Of a stretch of DNA of 64,000 bases, positions 34,129-42,854 are shown in pieces. The notes beneath the pieces were generated by a model. It had not been told where the DNA came from. It did not search any database and saw nothing but the letters and a program-made list of their open reading frames with translations. The stretch lies in assembly GCA_035652815.1 (NCBI GenBank), contig DASRDB010000003.1:372001-436000 (forward strand), read 5' to 3'. The position numbers were made by a program, and so were the translations under genes. How positions within the stretch are numbered: position 1 is the first letter of the stretch; each line of letters opens with the position of its first letter. The stretch is from DASRDB01 sp035652815. GTDB taxonomy: Bacteria > Chloroflexota > Ktedonobacteria > Ktedonobacterales > Ktedonobacteraceae.

Positions 34129-34347
34129 ATGAACACCTTTATTGATGAACTGTTCGAGGAGATCACCCTCCCTCAGGAAGGTACCGGCTCAAGTGGCTGC
34201 CACCACTATGTGGCAGATGATGAAGAGGAAATGGCTGCTGACAACCATGTGGATAAACTGTTCGAGGAGATTATGCCTCCTCAGGAAGGTACCGGCTCAA
34301 GTGGCTGCCACCACTATGTGGCAGATGATGAAGAGGATGAGGGCTAA
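34129..34347 (+). CDS. Two-repeat precursor peptide of an azole-modified RiPP
   Basis: A 72-residue peptide made of two 36-residue units that are nearly identical at DNA level (108-bp period). Each unit has an acidic recognition-like segment (DELFEEI or DKLFEEI), then PPQEGTGSSGCHHYVADDEE or its close variant. T19, S21, S22 and C24, and T55, S57, S58 and C60 in the second unit, are the residues a cyclodehydratase could turn into azolines. The LFEEI segment recalls the helical recognition sequence of cyanobactin leaders (LAELSEEAL). A perfect ribosome site AAAGGAGGT lies 7 bases before ATG 34129, consistent with high expression. The YcaO gene starts 3 bases after the stop. No secretion signal is visible. 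Identification as precursor rests on size, repeats and context. Confidence 0.85.
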   Translation: MNTFIDELFEEITLPQEGTGSSGCHHYVADDEEEMAADNHVDKLFEEIMPPQEGTGSSGCHHYVADDEEDEG

Positions 34348-34350
34348 GAG

Positions 34351-36537
34351 ATGACAGAAATCTTTCTTCAGTATACCCGCCTACGACCCGATGTTTCAAT
34401 ATGGCAACGTGGTGATGCTATTTACTTGGCAACCAGTGGTGGCCCTCTGCGACTTCGCGCAAGGCCACCCGCTGATATTCTTGAAACCTCGGGAACAAAT
34501 GGAACCTCTCTTCTAATGTCTCTAGCTCCCCAAATACTGGAAGGACTTCACAACCAGGGATTCTTGATTACTGATGATCAAGCATTAACACGTCACTCTC
34601 TTTATCAGAAAGTTGCACATGATCATTCTCTCCCGTTTATTATTGTAGATAGTAGTCTTGGACGACCTATAGAACGCACCCTATCTCAGCTTGGAATACC
34701 AACAAAAGTTGTACATCCTGATCAACCAACTATTTCCATGAGTGACGATAGCGGGATAGTAATAGTGCCTTTTAGTCTCGATGAAGACATGCTACGAGAG
34801 TGGAGCGCAATAGCCGCAGAACATAATCAATCTGTGATAGCATACCTTGTGACTCCGACTCGACTCCTGATCACAGTCCTGAAACCGTTTCTTACACCTT
34901 GCCTTGTATGCTTGACTCGTCGTCTCCGCGCTACCTATCGTGCGCAAGATATTGCAGATATACCAATGGAACAACCCTTTGGTGTCTCGAATGAGGCTGC
35001 ATGGCCCTCCGAAGCTCTTTCAGTTGCTTCTATCGCACACAATTCAGTAATAAGTTACATCACATCAAAAGAGCAAAAAGCATTGTCAACTGCATATCTC
35101 CTCGAATTCGATTACAAGCAATTCGAGATACGCCGACACCCAATCCTCCGACTTCCCAATTGTCCAAGTTGCTCTACAAAGAGCTATCGAGCAATAGAGC
35201 TAGTATCTCCTCTACTTGATAGCGATGAAGGTTGGACTGACCCAAATGCATCCTGGGAGCAAATGCAAGTCTGTGTTGATCCTCTCACAGGGATCGTGTC
35301 AGATGTCGTAATCGAAGAAACAGGCACTGGTGGACATATTACCTGGGCGTATACTATTCCTCAGACGAATACCCTCTGGATGTCTCCAGTACTCGCTCAA
35401 GCATCAGGCTCATCAGCTAAATGGGATACTCTTCAAGCAAAAGTCTCTGCTCTTGGTGAAGCTTTAGAACGTTATGCATGTGGAATTTATGATCGTGCCT
35501 CAATGGTACGAGGAACCTTCGCGCAACTCGCACCTGTAGCAATTGATCCACGCTCTCTCCCACTTGGTTCTGAGAAAGAATATCGTCTGCTCAATGGACG
35601 TCTCGTACCCTATCATTCAGATTTAGAAATTGATTGGGTAAAAGGTGTATCTCTTACGACAAACTCAGCACGGCTAGTTCCAGCATGCGCGGTTTACGTT
35701 CCATACAAGTTTCCTCGTCGAGAGGAACGCTTGCTCCGTCCAATTTCTACTGGATTAGCCGCAGGAGCAACACGAAGTGAAGCCATTTTAGCTGGCCTTT
35801 ATGAAGTCATTGAACGCGACGCCTTCGTCATCTATTGGGAAAATGCATTAGCTGCACCCACAATCGATCTTGATACGCTTCCAGAAGGGCCAGCACGCAG
35901 TATTGTGGAACAATTTCGTGCAGATGGTTTAAATCTCATTTGTAAGCTCGTGACAACTGATCTTGGGATTCCTGCAGTTGTATGCATGTCAATCCAGTGG
36001 GTTGAATGGGGTCCACTCGTTGCATTCTCTTCGAGGGCTAATCTTAACTTCCTCACCTGTTTACAACGCGCACTTGAAGAACATGTGCAGTGTCGTAGGA
36101 GCATCAGAAACTGGATTCAGCAAAAAGGTGTTCCTTCAGATGAAAAGCCACTGCGTCAAATGGAAGATTTCTTCACCTATTACTGCCGCGAGGACCGCAT
36201 GGAATACCTCTCTTTTGTATATGAAGGAGAAATAATACCTGTTCCTGACCTGGAAAGCCACTACTCTACAGCTACTGCTGCTGTCCGCGAGGTGGTGAGG
36301 CGTCTTGAACAACGAGGATATGAAGCAATTGTGGTGGATATTACACCTGTCGATGTTGCCGAGTGTGGAATATCTATCATTCGTTCTATTGTTCCGGGAC
36401 TACAACCAGTTACTTTCGGCCGTGATTTTCGCCATCTTGGCGGATCACGGCTCTACCAAGCGCCAGTTTGGATGGGTCTGCGCAACCAGCCATTGCAAGA
36501 AGACCAACTCAATCCACATCCTATGCCAGGTGGCTAA
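34351..36537 (+). CDS. Fused leader-binding/YcaO cyclodehydratase (TOMM synthase)
   Basis: A 728-residue fusion with the layout of TruD/LynD-type heterocyclases. Residues about 1-90 are a winged-helix, RRE-like leader-binding region. An E1-like (ocin-ThiF) domain follows, with a structural zinc site formed by C184-x2-C187 and C271-x2-C274. The YcaO domain starts near 320 and has the ATP/Mg residues of SALGEALERYACG (about 366-378) and GATRSEAILAGLYEVIERD (about 471-490). The C-terminus ends in proline-rich HPMPGG, a feature of azoline-forming YcaO enzymes. It would use ATP to cyclise Cys, Ser and Thr of the precursor to thiazolines and oxazolines. The start is coupled to the precursor stop. 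Codons are AT-rich relative to the chromosome backbone. Confidence 0.92.
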   Translation: MTEIFLQYTRLRPDVSIWQRGDAIYLATSGGPLRLRARPPADILETSGTNGTSLLMSLAPQILEGLHNQGFLITDDQALTRHSLYQKVAHDHSLPFIIVDSSLGRPIERTLSQLGIPTKVVHPDQPTISMSDDSGIVIVPFSLDEDMLREWSAIAAEHNQSVIAYLVTPTRLLITVLKPFLTPCLVCLTRRLRATYRAQDIADIPMEQPFGVSNEAAWPSEALSVASIAHNSVISYITSKEQKALSTAYLLEFDYKQFEIRRHPILRLPNCPSCSTKSYRAIELVSPLLDSDEGWTDPNASWEQMQVCVDPLTGIVSDVVIEETGTGGHITWAYTIPQTNTLWMSPVLAQASGSSAKWDTLQAKVSALGEALERYACGIYDRASMVRGTFAQLAPVAIDPRSLPLGSEKEYRLLNGRLVPYHSDLEIDWVKGVSLTTNSARLVPACAVYVPYKFPRREERLLRPISTGLAAGATRSEAILAGLYEVIERDAFVIYWENALAAPTIDLDTLPEGPARSIVEQFRADGLNLICKLVTTDLGIPAVVCMSIQWVEWGPLVAFSSRANLNFLTCLQRALEEHVQCRRSIRNWIQQKGVPSDEKPLRQMEDFFTYYCREDRMEYLSFVYEGEIIPVPDLESHYSTATAAVREVVRRLEQRGYEAIVVDITPVDVAECGISIIRSIVPGLQPVTFGRDFRHLGGSRLYQAPVWMGLRNQPLQEDQLNPHPMPGG

Positions 36538-36557
36538 TCAAGGGAGGATGAGAAGCG

Positions 36558-37901
36558 ATGCATCGAGATAAATTGCGCATTGCTGTACCAACAAGCATCC
36601 GATCCATTGAGCCTTGGCGGAGTCTCAATAGCGCGGAGACTAGTCTCCTTCGGCTCACATACGACTCGATTCTGGCTCCTCTTCAACAAAACAGGCAACA
36701 AGACCTTGCTCAAATAAAGGATAATGCAGGTGAAATCACTGTTAGTGTAAAGTCCGGTTTATGTTACGCCGATGGGAGAAACATTCCAATTACCAACATC
36801 ATCCGTTCAGTTGTGCTACGCATGGAATCTTTCAACATACCATACTCCTTGCAGCGATATAAAGATGGCTTCATTATTGCCGACGTCGATACACACTTTG
36901 TACTTGATACTCTCCGTTCGCCTATAGCAGTTCCATTTCGTGCAGGAGACCGCCTTGAAAGTCCCCTAGGAAGTCATCCTGCCACTTCTGGACGGCTTAC
37001 TATTGCAGAGGCAGATTCTACAAAGATTTCATTGGTTCCCAATCCCCGTCATCCCGACCCGGTGGCATTGCAACGAATTGATATTATTCACATTACAGAT
37101 CCGGCTGCATTACGTATGGCCTTTGCCGCCAATGAGATTGATGTTATGGTCGTGGCTGCTGATGAACAAGAGATTCTTGAAGGAAGAGAGCCAGCCACCC
37201 GAGATGGCTACCTGGTGTCTAAACCCTCAAATGCTATCTCGATGCTTTCGGTCCGACCGGAAGGGAAGCTCACCGACCCACAACTTCGTGATCTACTGAG
37301 GCGAGGAGTTCCACGAAAAGCTTTCCAAAAGCGTTTTCTGGGTGTAGAGGGGCGAGCAGCATACGCCTTTTCGAGTACAATCCGCTATATTCCTTTAGAA
37401 GGCTCTGATGAACCACAAGAGCGGATTATGCAGCATGCACCAGAACTAGAGTTCATTGTTCCTCCAAGTGAACGAACTGTGGCTCGAGCCCATTGGTTAG
37501 CCAGGGAAATTTACCAAACAACAGGTCTTTCTCTGCATGTCACACCACTTCGATGGAGCGATTACTGGTCTGCGCTTTCTGATCCAACTGCTGGGGATGT
37601 ATTATGGTGCGGAATAGTGGTCGAGGACGACCATCCACGCCACTGGATTCGGTACGGCCTCTTCAGTGATTGGCTACCACTACCTCCCAACACTGAACCT
37701 TTGCGCCAGCTTGCCTGGTTCGGTGATGAAAAGGAGCTACTTACAGTTGAACAGGAATTACTAGACGATGGATGGGTAATTCCGCTTTACCATCACTACC
37801 AGACCTATCTCGTCCGACAAGGTCTACAAGGGTTCCTGGTTGAGGCATCAGACTGGCCATTACCAGGTGTCCTTCACATTTCTGAACTACGGTGGGTTTA
37901 A
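36558..37901 (+). CDS. Oligopeptide-binding (SBP_bac_5-like) protein without signal peptide
   Basis: A 447-residue protein with the framework of family 5 extracellular solute-binding proteins (OppA/DppA): VSVKSGLCYADGRNIPITN replaces the usual GLxFHDGxPLTAxDV, SHPATSGRLTIAEAD the GTGPY region, and DPAALRMAFAANEIDVMV the D..A....L..GEID segment. There is no signal peptide or lipobox; the protein starts MHRDKLRIAVPTSIRSIEPW. It is therefore expected to stay in the cytoplasm. No ABC permease is nearby. Position between the cyclodehydratase and the dehydrogenase suggests that it binds the precursor, an intermediate or the released peptide. That role is inference. SgrR-like regulators also have a cytoplasmic domain of this fold but carry an N-terminal DNA-binding domain, which is absent here. 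Confidence 0.75.
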   Translation: MHRDKLRIAVPTSIRSIEPWRSLNSAETSLLRLTYDSILAPLQQNRQQDLAQIKDNAGEITVSVKSGLCYADGRNIPITNIIRSVVLRMESFNIPYSLQRYKDGFIIADVDTHFVLDTLRSPIAVPFRAGDRLESPLGSHPATSGRLTIAEADSTKISLVPNPRHPDPVALQRIDIIHITDPAALRMAFAANEIDVMVVAADEQEILEGREPATRDGYLVSKPSNAISMLSVRPEGKLTDPQLRDLLRRGVPRKAFQKRFLGVEGRAAYAFSSTIRYIPLEGSDEPQERIMQHAPELEFIVPPSERTVARAHWLAREIYQTTGLSLHVTPLRWSDYWSALSDPTAGDVLWCGIVVEDDHPRHWIRYGLFSDWLPLPPNTEPLRQLAWFGDEKELLTVEQELLDDGWVIPLYHHYQTYLVRQGLQGFLVEASDWPLPGVLHISELRWV

Positions 37902-40270
37902 TGGAGATGCAGCCCGTATTCAACTTGAGCCATGCTTGCTGCCGATATAACGGCCCTTACATGATTCATGTAGCGGGTATTATGAAGTCTGACACGGTCG
38001 TGATAGAGCCACACACAGTCCTGGTCAATCCAGATGGCGGCTGGTTCATACAGTCAGGCTGGACCAAGTATGGGTCTATAGTCGATAGTTTATCTACGAT
38101 GATAGTAGCAGCGGGGTTGCGTGATGCCCACACCCATATTTGGGGTAATGCACTTTTACCTCACTTTCCATTATTTGGTATCACCGAGGTACGCGATTTG
38201 GGTAGTCCAGCTGAGGTTCGCGTAGACAAATCAATACTCCACCCTGATTGTTCTCATCCGTATCCCCGTCTCGTATTTGGGGGTCCTATGCTGCATAGAA
38301 GTGGCTCTCCCCGGCTTGCAAGCGCTGCACGATGGAACAATATGAACGATATTCATGAAGTACTCCATCAGGCAGTTAAGGCAAAGGCATGCTGGCAAAA
38401 GCTCTACTCTGGCTTTCCTGATCAGTATATCCCCAGTACTATTCAGCTCGCACATGAACTTGGTTTGCGGGTGGCAATCCATCCACGAGCGGGAGGAGCT
38501 ACATTTGCAATTTCTGCCGATGTAGACGAGATCGAGCATGTGGCTTGCCTTGCCTGGGATTTAGCAAGTGAAACTCCCATGACCTTTCCTTCCACCAGCA
38601 GCAATCAACACATCGTCCATCGTGCAAATGAGATCTGGGCTAATGAAGCGTTATCGATAGTCTCTCCAGAACGTTTTCTCAAGACCGCTTTATGCCCAAC
38701 CCTTGTTGTGCAGCAAGAGCTATTGAATGCTGCTCGAAGTCATTTCCAATTTCCTGGTATACCAAACTGGCTAACGGCGGATTGGAAGCGACTGTCTATA
38801 GCCAGACCCTGGACTGATCAACAAATTGCAATTGGTGAAATCGCTCTGAAGAATATGATTCGATTCGTAGGCCGATTTGTCAACTCTGGAGGCGTTCTGA
38901 GCATCGGAAGTGATACTCCCAATCCTGGCGTTTTACCTGGTCGTTCCTTATGGCAGGAACTCGAACTACTGTATAAAGCAGGTTTACCACCGCTTGATCT
39001 TTATCATCGCGCTTCAGTTTATCCTGAGGGTCTACCAGACAATGGAAATGCTGACCTCGTCTTCCTCAGCCAGGAGCGCGTCTTAGAAGCGGTGAAAGGG
39101 GGAAGTTGGAGAGTAGAGCCAGTTAGCGGAGTTTTGCTGCGAGGTTGTCTTTATTTAGTAGACTCTCAAAGAAAGATTGATATAGCCACGAAGGAGAAAG
39201 TTTCGATGACTGATGTTCGCTATCGTCGAAGCAAGCATCTGCTTTTGATGTGGGGAGACAACAACCGTCTAGAGGTGGTTCATATCCCAACATCACATCA
39301 GTATCGCTTGGACCCAATAGTTGTCACTCTCCTAAATACCATGTCACAACCGAAAACTCTTACTGAGTTAACACAGGCAGTACCAGAACTTGCCGATCAA
39401 TTACCTGTTCTTTTGGACAAGCTTAGCAATACGGGTCTCATCCAAACTATAAAATCAGAATTTCTTGAAGATTCACCTGCTCCTACATCAATAGAAGACC
39501 TGTGGTCAGCTTACGAACTTGCCACACATTTCCAAGCGTCTACTGGTAAGGTACGAGAACCTCTTACTCATTGGCCTGCTCCCAGCACACGTAAAGAGGT
39601 CGTATCTGATCGACGCATTTCTCTTTCCTCTGTCATATCTTCCCATGAAGCAGATATAAGTCACCTCAGTGTTTCTGAAGCGCTTCGTCGTCGGAGAAGT
39701 ATACGGCACTACGCCGACGACCCACTTGGTATAAGGGAGTTAGCATTGTTCCTGATGACGAGCGCTCGCGTCTTTGATTTTATTGGTCCAGAGCGTTATC
39801 AAGCTACACATCGCCCCAGTCCCTCTGCTGGTGGTCGTCACAGTCTAGAATTGTATATCCTTTGTAAGCATGTGGAAAATATTTCCCCAGGTGTTTACTA
39901 CTATGATCCTTTTGCTAATGAACTCGCTGAATTGGAGACCTGGAATTCGACCCATGATGACATGCTCACCAGACTCATCTGTAAGCCAGCTATGTTGCGA
40001 CGCCATCCTGATGTTGCTATCTATATTACTTCCGTCGTTGGACGGGTTTTCTGGAAGTACGTAGGAAGCGGCCTTGTTTCAATCTATCGTGATACCGGCT
40101 GCCTCATGCAAACTATGTATTTAGTAGCGACCGATCTAGCTCTTGCCCCATGCGCCATTGCAGCAATTGATCGACCACCGTTGCCATCCTTTGTAAAAGC
40201 GCAATCATTAGAAGAGATTCACGTTGGAAGTTTTGCCTTAAGTCGGCCTGTAATAGCCGCTACTGGTTGA
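37901..40270 (+). CDS. Amidohydrolase fused to SagB-type azoline dehydrogenase
   Basis: A 789-residue two-enzyme fusion. Residues about 65-430 are a metal-dependent amidohydrolase: DAHTHIWG (H77, H79), a candidate bridging lysine in CWQKLYSG, AIHPRAGG, DEIEHVACL and SIGSDTPNPG supply a full set of metal ligands. Residues about 435-515 look like the winged-helix region at the start of SagB proteins. Residues about 585-789 are an FMN nitroreductase-like dehydrogenase: ALRRRRSIRHYADDP, HRPSPSAGGRHSLELYI and a late APCAIAAIDRPPL. SagB enzymes oxidise azolines to azoles. The amidohydrolase may trim the leader or linker, as amidohydrolases do in bottromycin synthesis, or act on a side chain. The ATG overlaps the previous stop (TAATG). 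Confidence 0.85.
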   Translation: MEMQPVFNLSHACCRYNGPYMIHVAGIMKSDTVVIEPHTVLVNPDGGWFIQSGWTKYGSIVDSLSTMIVAAGLRDAHTHIWGNALLPHFPLFGITEVRDLGSPAEVRVDKSILHPDCSHPYPRLVFGGPMLHRSGSPRLASAARWNNMNDIHEVLHQAVKAKACWQKLYSGFPDQYIPSTIQLAHELGLRVAIHPRAGGATFAISADVDEIEHVACLAWDLASETPMTFPSTSSNQHIVHRANEIWANEALSIVSPERFLKTALCPTLVVQQELLNAARSHFQFPGIPNWLTADWKRLSIARPWTDQQIAIGEIALKNMIRFVGRFVNSGGVLSIGSDTPNPGVLPGRSLWQELELLYKAGLPPLDLYHRASVYPEGLPDNGNADLVFLSQERVLEAVKGGSWRVEPVSGVLLRGCLYLVDSQRKIDIATKEKVSMTDVRYRRSKHLLLMWGDNNRLEVVHIPTSHQYRLDPIVVTLLNTMSQPKTLTELTQAVPELADQLPVLLDKLSNTGLIQTIKSEFLEDSPAPTSIEDLWSAYELATHFQASTGKVREPLTHWPAPSTRKEVVSDRRISLSSVISSHEADISHLSVSEALRRRRSIRHYADDPLGIRELALFLMTSARVFDFIGPERYQATHRPSPSAGGRHSLELYILCKHVENISPGVYYYDPFANELAELETWNSTHDDMLTRLICKPAMLRRHPDVAIYITSVVGRVFWKYVGSGLVSIYRDTGCLMQTMYLVATDLALAPCAIAAIDRPPLPSFVKAQSLEEIHVGSFALSRPVIAATG

Positions 40271-40386
40271 AGCAAGTATATTTCTAAAGGAAAACTGTTT
40301 GTCAAAGGAACCGAGCCAATATTTATGTCTGGGAAAGGTATAATGAGAAATAGAGGAACTTGTGCTTGAATAAGGAGAGTTTCTTG

Positions 40387-41700
40387 ATGTCTCATACTCG
40401 TATGTCTACTTATCGTTTGTGGCGAGATCAGTCATTTGTGCTTTTATGGACAGGACGAACTATCTCGTTGCTGGGTACGGCTATCACAACTGTTGCATTA
40501 CCCATTTTAGTCTATCGTTTGACAGCTTCAGCTTTTCTAACCGCACTACTGGCTACACTTGAAGTACTACCCTACCTTATCTTTGGTCTGTTTGCAGGTG
40601 AAATGGCAGACCGCGTTGATCGCCGAAGTTTGATGGTAGGTTGCGATTTGCTCAACACCTTGCTCCTCGGAAGCATTCCTATTGCAGGTTGGTTGCATGT
40701 ACTGACGGTATCTCATATTTTCGCAGTAGCACTACTCTCTGCATCGGCCTTTGTCTGGTTTGATGCCGCTGATTTCGGAATTCTCCCGATTTTGGTTGGA
40801 CGTGAGCATCTTGTTGGTGCTACAAGCGCCATTTCTTCAATGAGTACTTTGGTAAGCATCATTGGCCCTGCTATTGGTGGCGCTCTCGTAGCAATTCTTA
40901 GTCCAGTATCAGCGATTAGCTTTGATGCCATTAGTTACCTGCTCTCAGCAATTTCGCTCCTTTTGATTCCCCGGTCCTTGAGTACTATTTATCAATCGGA
41001 AACTTCCCAGCGTTCATCCTGGGAACAAACATTCAAGGGCATCCGTGAGGGTATTAGCTTTCTCTGGCATCAACAACTACTACGCGCCCTCACTTTCCTG
41101 GGCTTTGGCAATAGCTTTACAGGAGGTGCAATTGGAGGATTGCTCGTAGTTTATGCAGTGCAGGCGCTGCACCTTTCATCCAATGATGCTCGCATTGGAT
41201 TTCTCTTTGCAGCCGGCGCATTAGGGTCCTTTGTTGCAAGTATACTCCTTCCAATGCTTACCAAGCATTTCCCAGTCGGATGGATTACCCTGACCTCAAT
41301 GAGCTTGAACTTTCTTTTTATTCTAGGGTTAACATGGACTTCCTCTGTAAGTATAGCCCTCGTCTTGTACACTTGTTGGGAGTTTTCTTATACCCTCATC
41401 ACTATGAATGGGCGAATCCTACGTCAGTTGGTGACCCCCGACCATTTACAAAGCCGAGTAAATGCTTATGCGCGGATGATCGCCTGGGGAGGAACTCCTT
41501 TCGGCGCTATGATTGGGGGAATTATAGCTGAAGGAATCACCATCCGCCTCACCTACTTATTCATGGCTGTTGGAATAACACTAAGCTTAGTCGTCGGATG
41601 GTTCTCACCGCTACGTAGACGTACTATGGCAAAAGAATTGGTTGACTCACACGCATCAACCGAAACTGCTAGTCGTACAGAAGATGATCCGGGATACTGA
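40387..41700 (+). CDS. MFS exporter of the modified-peptide cluster
   Basis: A 437-residue, roughly 12-helix transporter of the MFS_3/EntS-like group. It starts MSHTRMSTYRLWRDQSFVLL and has the loop motif GEMADRVDRRSLMVG. ATG 40387 is preferred because AAGGAG (40372-40377) lies 9 bases before it; the frame extends to a TTG at 40360. TATAAT at 40339-40344 could supply a promoter of its own, though no good -35 is visible. Codon use matches the upstream biosynthetic genes, so I take it as the exporter or self-resistance pump of the cluster. Relatives export siderophores or macrolides. The last 25 residues are a polar cytoplasmic tail. Confidence 0.85.
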   Translation: MSHTRMSTYRLWRDQSFVLLWTGRTISLLGTAITTVALPILVYRLTASAFLTALLATLEVLPYLIFGLFAGEMADRVDRRSLMVGCDLLNTLLLGSIPIAGWLHVLTVSHIFAVALLSASAFVWFDAADFGILPILVGREHLVGATSAISSMSTLVSIIGPAIGGALVAILSPVSAISFDAISYLLSAISLLLIPRSLSTIYQSETSQRSSWEQTFKGIREGISFLWHQQLLRALTFLGFGNSFTGGAIGGLLVVYAVQALHLSSNDARIGFLFAAGALGSFVASILLPMLTKHFPVGWITLTSMSLNFLFILGLTWTSSVSIALVLYTCWEFSYTLITMNGRILRQLVTPDHLQSRVNAYARMIAWGGTPFGAMIGGIIAEGITIRLTYLFMAVGITLSLVVGWFSPLRRRTMAKELVDSHASTETASRTEDDPGY

Positions 41701-41823
41701 GGCGGAAATCACCCTTTATTCAATACTTCGGTTTTATTCATTGAGTGAAGGACGGACACCATATCTATCCGCGTCAAATTATTACTCAGCTATTCCATTT
41801 TCTCCTACATGTCAAGCAAACGG

Positions 41824-42606
41824 CTAACCATCATGTTTCTCCAACCACCCCACCAACTCCCGAATCGAAGGCAAAATAGCATCAGGATGAACGCGCTCCA
41901 ACTGTGGAGAATGTTCGTTATGTTTTCCCGTACACACCAGAATACCGCGCAAGCCTGCCTGTTGCGCGCCACCGATATCGTTCTCGATATCATCGCCTAC
42001 CATAATGGCTTCATGCGATTGCACCCCTATCGAAAGCAGGGCTTGCTCAAAGAAGGCGCGATTGGGTTTGCCGAGAATGGTTGCCTGTTTGCCTGTGGCT
42101 TTCTCCAGGGCATAAATGTATGCGCCGCTGTCGAGTTGCAGGCCTTCACGCGTTTTCCAATAGAGATTTTTGTGCGTTCCCAGGAGTTCAGCGCCGTTCA
42201 TCAACATGCGGAAAGCGTGATTCATTGTTTCGTAGGTCAGTAGTTCCTCGGCTCCGCCAATCACAACCACGTCAGCGTTATCTTGCACGAGGTTGATGCC
42301 CGCGAAATCTTCGGCGGTATTGCCTTTGGTGAGCAGCCAGACGCGCTTGCCGGGATAATGCTGGCGAATATAGCTGGCGGTCGCGACCGGAGCCGTCATC
42401 ACCCGATCTTCAGGAATGGGCAGGCCGATTTCCTGCAAACTTTGCACCAGCGTGGAGCGCGAACTGGTGGTGGTATTTGTCACAAAGCAGGTGTGATAGC
42501 CCTGCTGTTCCAGCCACTTGAGCGTTTCTATAGCGCCCGCAATCGACTGCATGCTCACGTGCAACACGCCATCGATATCGAGTAGAATGCCGCGAATTGA
42601 TGCCAT
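41824..42606 (-). CDS. HAD-superfamily IIA hydrolase (NagD/LHPP-like)
   Basis: A 260-residue phosphatase. Motif I is LLDIDGVLHVS with both aspartates, motif II is CFVTNTTTSSR, the motif III lysine is in ILGKPNRAFFEQ, and motif IV is MVGDDIENDIGGAQQAG. The C2 cap between motifs II and III is of subfamily IIA. Members dephosphorylate small phosphorylated metabolites such as p-nitrophenyl phosphate analogues or phosphosugars; the natural substrate is unknown. It returns to the GC-richer codon use of the chromosome backbone, which marks the right edge of the peptide island. A GAGAGGTGAT site precedes ATG 42606. Confidence 0.93.
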   Translation of the reverse strand: MASIRGILLDIDGVLHVSMQSIAGAIETLKWLEQQGYHTCFVTNTTTSSRSTLVQSLQEIGLPIPEDRVMTAPVATASYIRQHYPGKRVWLLTKGNTAEDFAGINLVQDNADVVVIGGAEELLTYETMNHAFRMLMNGAELLGTHKNLYWKTREGLQLDSGAYIYALEKATGKQATILGKPNRAFFEQALLSIGVQSHEAIMVGDDIENDIGGAQQAGLRGILVCTGKHNEHSPQLERVHPDAILPSIRELVGWLEKHDG

Positions 42607-42789
42607 AGCTTTATCACCTCTCTGGCGTTTATTATAACAAGGAGCAGGTCATAAACAAAAGCCAGGTCAACAAAGTGATGGGTTCGACTATTTCAATGGA
42701 GCGTAGGAGAGTATACCCAGCGCATGACCATTTACGCTATAATCCGTTTCTAAATCATGATGGCTCATGTTGCTGTGAGAATATCACAA

Positions 42790-42818
42790 ATGACATTCAT
42801 TGCTGAATGATGTATAAT
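42790..42818 (+). promoter_or_regulatory. Promoter of the kinase/FHA operon
   Basis: ATGACA (42790-42795, five of six matches to TTGACA) and a perfect TATAAT (42813-42818) are separated by 17 bases. Transcription would start near 42825, 30 bases before ATG 42855. Confidence 0.75.
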
Positions 42819-42854
42819 AGCCGCCAGGAGTAGCCGATTTGAAGGAGCAATCGC

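Noticed and set aside
34142..34354. Second open frame across the precursor gene
   Set aside because: It stays open only because the 108-bp repeat period is a multiple of three; the 34129 frame has the ribosome site and the acidic, Cys/Ser/Thr-containing units.
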